This document shows positions 58,533 through 64,000 of a stretch of 64,000 nucleotides of DNA, one piece after another; the first letter of the stretch is position 1; the number at the start of each line of letters is the position of its first letter. Under the pieces are notes generated by a model that did not search any database, was not told the origin of the DNA, and was given only the letters and a program-made list of their open reading frames with translations. Position numbers and translations under genes: made by a program. Origin of the DNA: Apoderus coryli (Eukaryota; Arthropoda; Insecta; Coleoptera; Attelabidae); NCBI GenBank assembly GCA_911728435.2, contig OU452210.1, positions 4,774,001-4,838,000 of the forward strand, given 5' to 3'.

Positions 58533-59240
58533 TAGAAATTCCATTTGAAGATAAGTGTATAGTCGGTTGGGAACTGCCAGTTGAAACAAAATGTACAAGA
58601 GTTATTACTTTAGTGTGATTTTTTTTATTAACAAGATATAACATAAGCAATAGATAAATGCTGGGATGCAAACTTTTTAAAGTAAACACAAAAGATGATA
58701 ACCTAGAATAAGTACTAGAGTAATATTTGTGGTTTTGAAACAAGCTAAGATAGCTTAATTTTTGTGGAAAAGACCAAAGCAAAACTCAAATACGTATTTA
58801 AAATCAGTTATTGATATCTACAAACAATAGTGCGTCAAACGTATTGTTTTACACCATAACAGTGATCTCATACTAAACAGTTGTAAATTTTGCTGTAAAT
58901 AGTATTTTGAATATATTTATATAAAAAATAATTTATTATAAATCTTGATTAGATAAATATTATTTTAATTTTTATTTAAAAACTAATATTTTATGTCTGT
59001 TAATATCACTGCCAAATTGTTAGTTGTATTATTTACTAACTACAAGAGATAAACTTACAAATTAAATGTCCTAATGTAACAGTTTAGACATATTAAAAGT
59101 AATATTTCTTGAAGTTAGGCATTGCGTTATATTCGTGTTAAAATTTAATATGCAAAACTTGATTGATTATGGCAGATTTTTGTCTCTCAACCTACTTAAA
59201 TTTTTAAATACTAAATCGAATAAAAATGTAAAATAAATAT
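58533..59240 (+). other. Utx: Probable Utx 3'UTR with polyadenylation signals
   Basis: AT-rich sequence after the stop codon without recognised coding or TE signature. AATAAA occurs at 59219-59224 and 59232-59237, giving a 3'UTR of about 0.7 kb if used. An earlier weaker site is possible. Confidence 0.4.
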
Positions 59241-59649
59241 AACTGACATAAAACAACATGTTTTATTCTATTTAGTATTAGTCAATAGAATATTTCATAC
59301 AAGAGATTTTAAGAAATGGTAGCATATGTCATGAACATTGCAGCAGATAATACCGTTTCTGCTAAACTCACCGTCATCAGTACTGTTAGGTCCATAACAT
59401 CAGAGAGGTGCAAATTTCTATTTTTTTATTTGAGCAAAATTATATTTTCACATAATATAAAAATCATGTAGTGTAAATATTAATAACAATATATTATTGT
59501 AGAGTAAATTTTACTATTTGGATGTCTAAATTTCTTGTATGAAACATATTCTATAATAAAGTCAGACTAGCGAGATTTATCGATTAAATTTAGAATACCT
59601 TGTATATGTCGCATCCATCTAAAAGGACATCTAGTTTACGATTTGGATT

Positions 59650-60410
59650 CAGATAATAATAATAATAATAGCGTTTATTGCCCAACAGTTTTACCCCTTT
59701 ACAAGACAACACATACACAAATTGATATATAATTGTATACTGCAAGATAGTATACAAAGAAACTCAAAGCAAAATTGTACTAAAACAAAACCAAAATTAT
59801 TAAATTGCTGCTAAATGACTGCCTTATACATTACATATTAACAATAAAGAACATATTGTTAATATGGATATAAATAATACTAGATATAAAATCCCACGCT
59901 TTGATGGAAACTCTTTCAATTAGACATTTCTGGACATTGTAATAAGGCAACCATAAGAAATATAGAGTGTCTATAAAAAGTATTCACACTAGTGAAATCT
60001 TTACAGTTTCTAACAATGAGGCCGTACATCTTGCCAGCCTCAGCAACTTTACTATTTATATGTTCAGTAAAGGACAACCGCGAATCAAAGACAACTCCCA
60101 GATCCGTGACTGAAGAGACAGGAGCTATATCCGTGTTATCACCAGTGTATGTGAAATCAAGTATAGACCTTTTTCGAGCGAAGCTGATTACCTGACAGAT
60201 GAACTCAGGTGCAATCTATTTCGTTCGCACCACTCAAAAACTCTCTCCAAGTCCTCCTGGAGAAACAGGTAGTCATAATAAACTTTAATTGATCTGAAAA
60301 TTTTACAATCATCCGCAAATATCGATGATGAAACTGCAGAATTGAGAGGTTCTAAATTCAAACCTAAAGGTACTAGCGACATATGTAGAAGATTTGTATC
60401 CATTATAAAA
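59650..60410 (-). pseudogene. Jockey-like retrotransposon 3' half
   Basis: Minus strand: SSIFADDCKIFRSIK (catalytic FADD), LQEDLERVFEWCERNRLHL, then after a stop VISFARKRSILDFTYTGDN, VTDLGVVFDSRLSFTEHI and GLIVRNCKDFTSVN. It ends in an ATT-trinucleotide tail at 59652 after GGGCAATAAACGC. One in-frame stop and truncation of the last part make it a pseudogene. Situated just beyond the Utx 3'UTR, antisense. Confidence 0.85.
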
Positions 60411-61685
60411 AATATACTGCTTCCTACCCGTTAAATATGAATAAAAGAATGCTCTCAATCTCAATAAATTCCTTGAGTGTAAAGAAAGGAGGCAACTGAA
60501 GAGTTTATTTGCTTAGTTGTCCATTTAGTGAAAGAACTTAAAAAATCAGCAAATATAATATTTTATTATGAGTGAAAACGCAAGTTTTGGTGTTAGTTTG
60601 CTAGACACTGATCACATACAATACTTGTAGACATCTAAAATCTATTTTCTTAATTTAAAAATTGTATTCTTTACTATGACAATTTAAAGTACAAAATAAA
60701 TATTTTAATTTTTTGTTTAATAGGAATCTATAAACAACTTAATGCAAATGGATTATAAGTTATAACACATCCCATGAATGGTTTACGGGTTGTGTGAAGA
60801 ACTAGCATAAACTTTCTTACTGACCTCAGTATATATCCTGTTTTCACTCAGTGAATCGTTAATTACAAAAAAAAAACCCTAAGTCTAAATATTAAACAAG
60901 GTTATGTAATATTGAGCCAGATGGCTTCGATATTTGAAATAGAGAATTACCCGAAATAAATGGCTGCGACATATATATTATCCAACGCAACTCATTAAAT
61001 CGTTAAATATAAGAGCAGTATTTTAATTTTGAAAATATTGAATCAAAAATATCAGGGAGTGCTTCAGGAAAATTTAGTACACAAATATTGGATCTTATTG
61101 TTCATTTGTTTCTCTTATTTAACGACTTTATGTGAGAGTTAGTTGAGACTTTATGTATTACTAATTACTTAGTAAAAATCCTTCATTTATCTTTAATTAG
61201 ACACTGCCTCTTTGTGATAAAAAGTAAGAAATATTGCCCAAACAGCCAAAATTTATGTTAAACAGAGCCTGGGTTTAATCAGTGCCTTCTCCTGTAACTG
61301 TTGAGAATCTTATTATATGGATAAAAAGAGAAGAAAGGTTTAAAAAATATTTTCGCATAATTGACCAAAACAGATTTTTCCGATATAATCACCGTTTCCC
61401 AAAATGCCGTAATTTATTAGAATTTCGATCTTATAATATACTAGTAATAACACATATTAAAAATACTATTGTCAATAGTATTTTTAACTTGTTTATATCA
61501 AGAGATGAGATTAAAACTTGAATGTCTTCATGTATTGAATTTCTTAAAATTTAAGCGTAATACGTAATTAACTAATTAAAAATCCCTATGTCCGCAAAAA
61601 AGTCTTCACCGAATGGGTTTTTTTATTATTATGAAATTTGATCAAGCAGTTAGTTTTTGTTTATTAATTACTTACTTTTTAATTA
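60411..61685. other. No recognised gene
   Basis: AT-rich. A plus-strand frame 61282-61521 (WIKREERFKKYFRIIDQNRF) is hydrophilic but unassigned. Confidence 0.45.
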
Positions 61686-61689
61686 TTTA

Positions 61690-62390
61690 TTAGGGGAAGG
61701 GCTTATGGTTAATAACATAGGCTCCAAGCCAACCAAGCGGTGGATGTATTTCTTGACATTGAGGGAGCATTTAATAATGCTGATCCATAGGATTAGCAAT
61801 GACAGAAAAGGGAGTATAACCAACTACAAATGGTTGGATTGATTCCATGCTTGGTTACAAAGTGCTGATTATTGCTGGTTTACTTATAGCTCAAAGACAA
61901 AGTCAGGTACAGGTGCCGGAACTTACGAAAGCAGACCTAAGACAAAAATTTCACAATATCTGAGTTCACACGCTACTTTATTCCAGGCGGAAGTTCTAGC
62001 CATTGATCTGTATGCTCAGGAGCACTGTGAAAATCAATCAAAATTCTCTCTGATAGCCTAGCGGCCATAAAGGCCCTAAGCTCATCAAGATCCACATCAG
62101 GAACAGTATGGAATTGTCAAAACAGACTCTCTTTGAATCATCATCTCTCAAGGCTGGGTCTTTTGGAAAACATGTATTATGTTTTTGTCCAGTTGTAGCT
62201 AGAACTAGATTCGCAACATTCGGTGAAGTAGGTAGAGACCAGCGAGTCTAAAAGAAAGCTGACCCAGCAAATAATCGACTTCATAAAGAAGATTGAGCTG
62301 CTGGGTGATCTATAAATATGTATGAGCCACAATAGACCTTCAGTGGTCGCAATGGAGGATCCGGGTGGACCCACTTATTGTGTCTAAAAA
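61690..62390 (+). pseudogene. R1/I-like retrotransposon fragments (RT motif A and RNase H)
   Basis: QAVDVFLDIEGAFNNAD at 61720-61790 is RT motif A. A deletion leads to TKSGTGAGTYESRPKTKIS and LFQAEVLAIDLYAQEHCEN at 61900-62030, the RNase H domain, followed by frameshifted sequence (LSDSLAAIKALSSS-like). Plus-strand copy of the family also seen at 46.5 and 50.5 kb. Confidence 0.75.
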
Positions 62391-62406
62391 CCAAAAATGA
62401 GATATA

Positions 62407-63052
62407 CCATAATAGTAGCGCGACTGCTTTACCTGTCAAATTTGACATGGCTTATTAAATTTGCCAAAAAGTGTCATTATTTATTAAAATTTTGAAAAAT
62501 TTTATTTTAAAAAGTTGCTTGTTTTGCAATAGCACTTTACGATAGAACATGTTCTATCAACGTTCAAAATTTAGTCAACCTAAAATAATTTTTAGTTTTT
62601 GTCAAAAACTGATATTCGTAGTCCAAATTACGTACTCTTTCATGCAAAGATTCATTATTTGTAAGAGTTTTACAAATAAAGACAGTGTCTAAAGTGATAT
62701 TTACTTAAATTGCATTTGAACATTTAGGAACAATAAAAACATCTCATATAAAACTCTCACAAATAAGCTTTGAGTGCGTACTTTGGACTACTAACATCAG
62801 TTCTTTCAGCTTCAGCAAAATGCTAATTTGCAAATTTGCGAAAATAGGCATTAGTTGTCAAATATCTAAAATCATATAATGTCTGGTCAAAAATTTGACG
62901 AAAAATAAAAATTATTTAAGATTTACTAAATTTTAAACCTTGATAGAAAATGCAAAATCAAGCAACTTTTAATAAATAAAGGAACGTTTTGAAAATTTTA
63001 CTAAAACATGTAAAATTTGACAGGTAAAGCAAGTAGCGCAACTACTATGGTA
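62407..63052. mobile_element. 646-bp MITE with TA target duplication
   Basis: Ends TACCATAATAGTAGCGC and the inverse GCGCAACTACTATGGTA with TA on both sides. Inverted similarity continues inward for roughly 300 bp per arm (CTTTACCTGTCAAATTTG versus CAAATTT-type inverse; AGTCCAAA near both centres), so the whole element folds back. No ORF. TA duplication suggests Tc1/mariner-type mobilisation. Confidence 0.75.
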
Positions 63053-63114
63053 TACCCGATGTTAGATGTCTAGACAAGCAAATACTAAGTGCGTTATCAA
63101 ATTTCACGTTTCTC

Positions 63115-63149
63115 TAATAATAATAATAATTATTATTATTATTATTATT
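63115..63149. repeat. (AAT)n(ATT)n palindromic microsatellite
   Basis: TAA units run directly into ATT units, giving a perfect self-complementary stretch. Confidence 0.95.
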
Positions 63150-64000
63150 CTGCATCAAATGGGATAATAATTATCAGAATTTTTTTGCGGAGATAGTCGT
63201 CATCAGCACTTATTTGGGAATTTCTAACAGATGTTACTAATTGATCTTCATTAGTATGATGTCGTATGTAAAATGTTAGTTAGCAAACATTTAGGTATTT
63301 AGTAACTAGTTATGTAGTTAAAATACAATTGGTCGCTATTACGATAAAATTAATAGTAACAAAAACAGCTCTCAACTTACGTTATTATAAAACAGAAAAA
63401 AATAAATATATTTTCCAAATAATGGGATAACCTGAGTGATGATTTTTTTACGATCAAATTTATCCTGATGTTGTCCATCATCAAATTTATCCAAATGTTG
63501 TTTTCAGACAGTATACTTCCAGTCAGTGTTAATAAATACTGCGGATGACATTATGTCGGTCAAATCATTGATTGATACAATTTCATCTAAAGTAATTTGA
63601 TTAAAGTTATTCTTGTGGCGTAAGACTTTCATTAATTATTCGGAACGTGAACCAGTTGGCCAATTCTTTGTATAATTTGTAGATGCAGACATTCTAAAAA
63701 CAGACTTAGTATTTTTAACTATAGAAAACTCTAATAAAATACGGAAATCAAAAATATATTATGTCTAATTGTATATCTAGATAATTCACTAGGCTTAAGC
63801 AACAAATTAAAAATTCTAGCTCAATTTTTCTATATGTATGTATTTTGTACTATAATATAACGTAGTAATAATTATTTAAAACATAGTTAAGTTTCCTTCA
63901 TTTTAGGTAAATTACGAACAAAAAGTCTGATTTCAAATTATGTATTGGATATAATTCTTTTTATATGTAGGTGTACGTTGTATTTATTTATATTAATTAA
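63150..64000. other. No gene seen
   Basis: AT-rich sequence with no ORF, TE motif or repeat that I recognise. Confidence 0.5.

Overview
The window is AT-rich, intron-rich DNA with decayed retroelements, DNA transposons and tandem repeats. It looks like an insect genome (order not determinable from sequence alone; I found no bacterial or viral gene organisation). One gene is certain: the histone H3K27 demethylase Utx/KDM6A on the + strand. Eleven exons with consistent splice phases run from 17344 to 58532 and encode 1107 residues: TPR repeats, a Gln-rich low-complexity linker, the JmjC domain with both Fe(II) histidines and the glutamate, and the C-terminal zinc-binding domain. The first exons (start codon and first TPRs) were not found and probably lie upstream of the window.

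Left part (1-13.3 kb): a patchwork of diverged duplications. It includes an array of about sixteen ~305-bp units (about 4.95-10.5 kb) and a ~350-bp family (10.6-13.3 kb). On the minus strand I can read short exon-like segments with splice sites in compatible phase (seven between 412 and 4064, mostly phase 1 to phase 1). The 305-bp units carry acceptor-like and donor-like signals in the same orientation. This may be a micro-exon gene whose exon-bearing segments expanded into a satellite; it is a hypothesis. A complete-looking 801-bp insertion sits inside the array: a compact Penelope-like element with inverted arms, each holding a hammerhead-ribozyme motif, around an intact GIY-YIG endonuclease ORF.

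Middle part (13.3-42.1 kb): decayed non-LTR retrotransposons, Tc1/mariner remnants, MITEs, and the 24.6-kb Utx intron. Hammerhead-like motifs (core CTGANGA, hairpin, GAAA) recur, often at or between inverted arms. A canonical, fully paired hammerhead lies at 45681-45740.

Right part (42.1-64 kb): the Utx exons 2-11 with TE-filled introns (a long-inverted-repeat transposon, R1/I-like RNase H fragments, a Jockey-like RT fragment in a JmjC intron), the Utx 3'UTR, then more retroelement fragments and a 646-bp MITE. Nothing here looks like an operon; Utx is the only gene with a clear cellular role, and the rest is mobile or repeat DNA plus the speculative minus-strand micro-exon gene.
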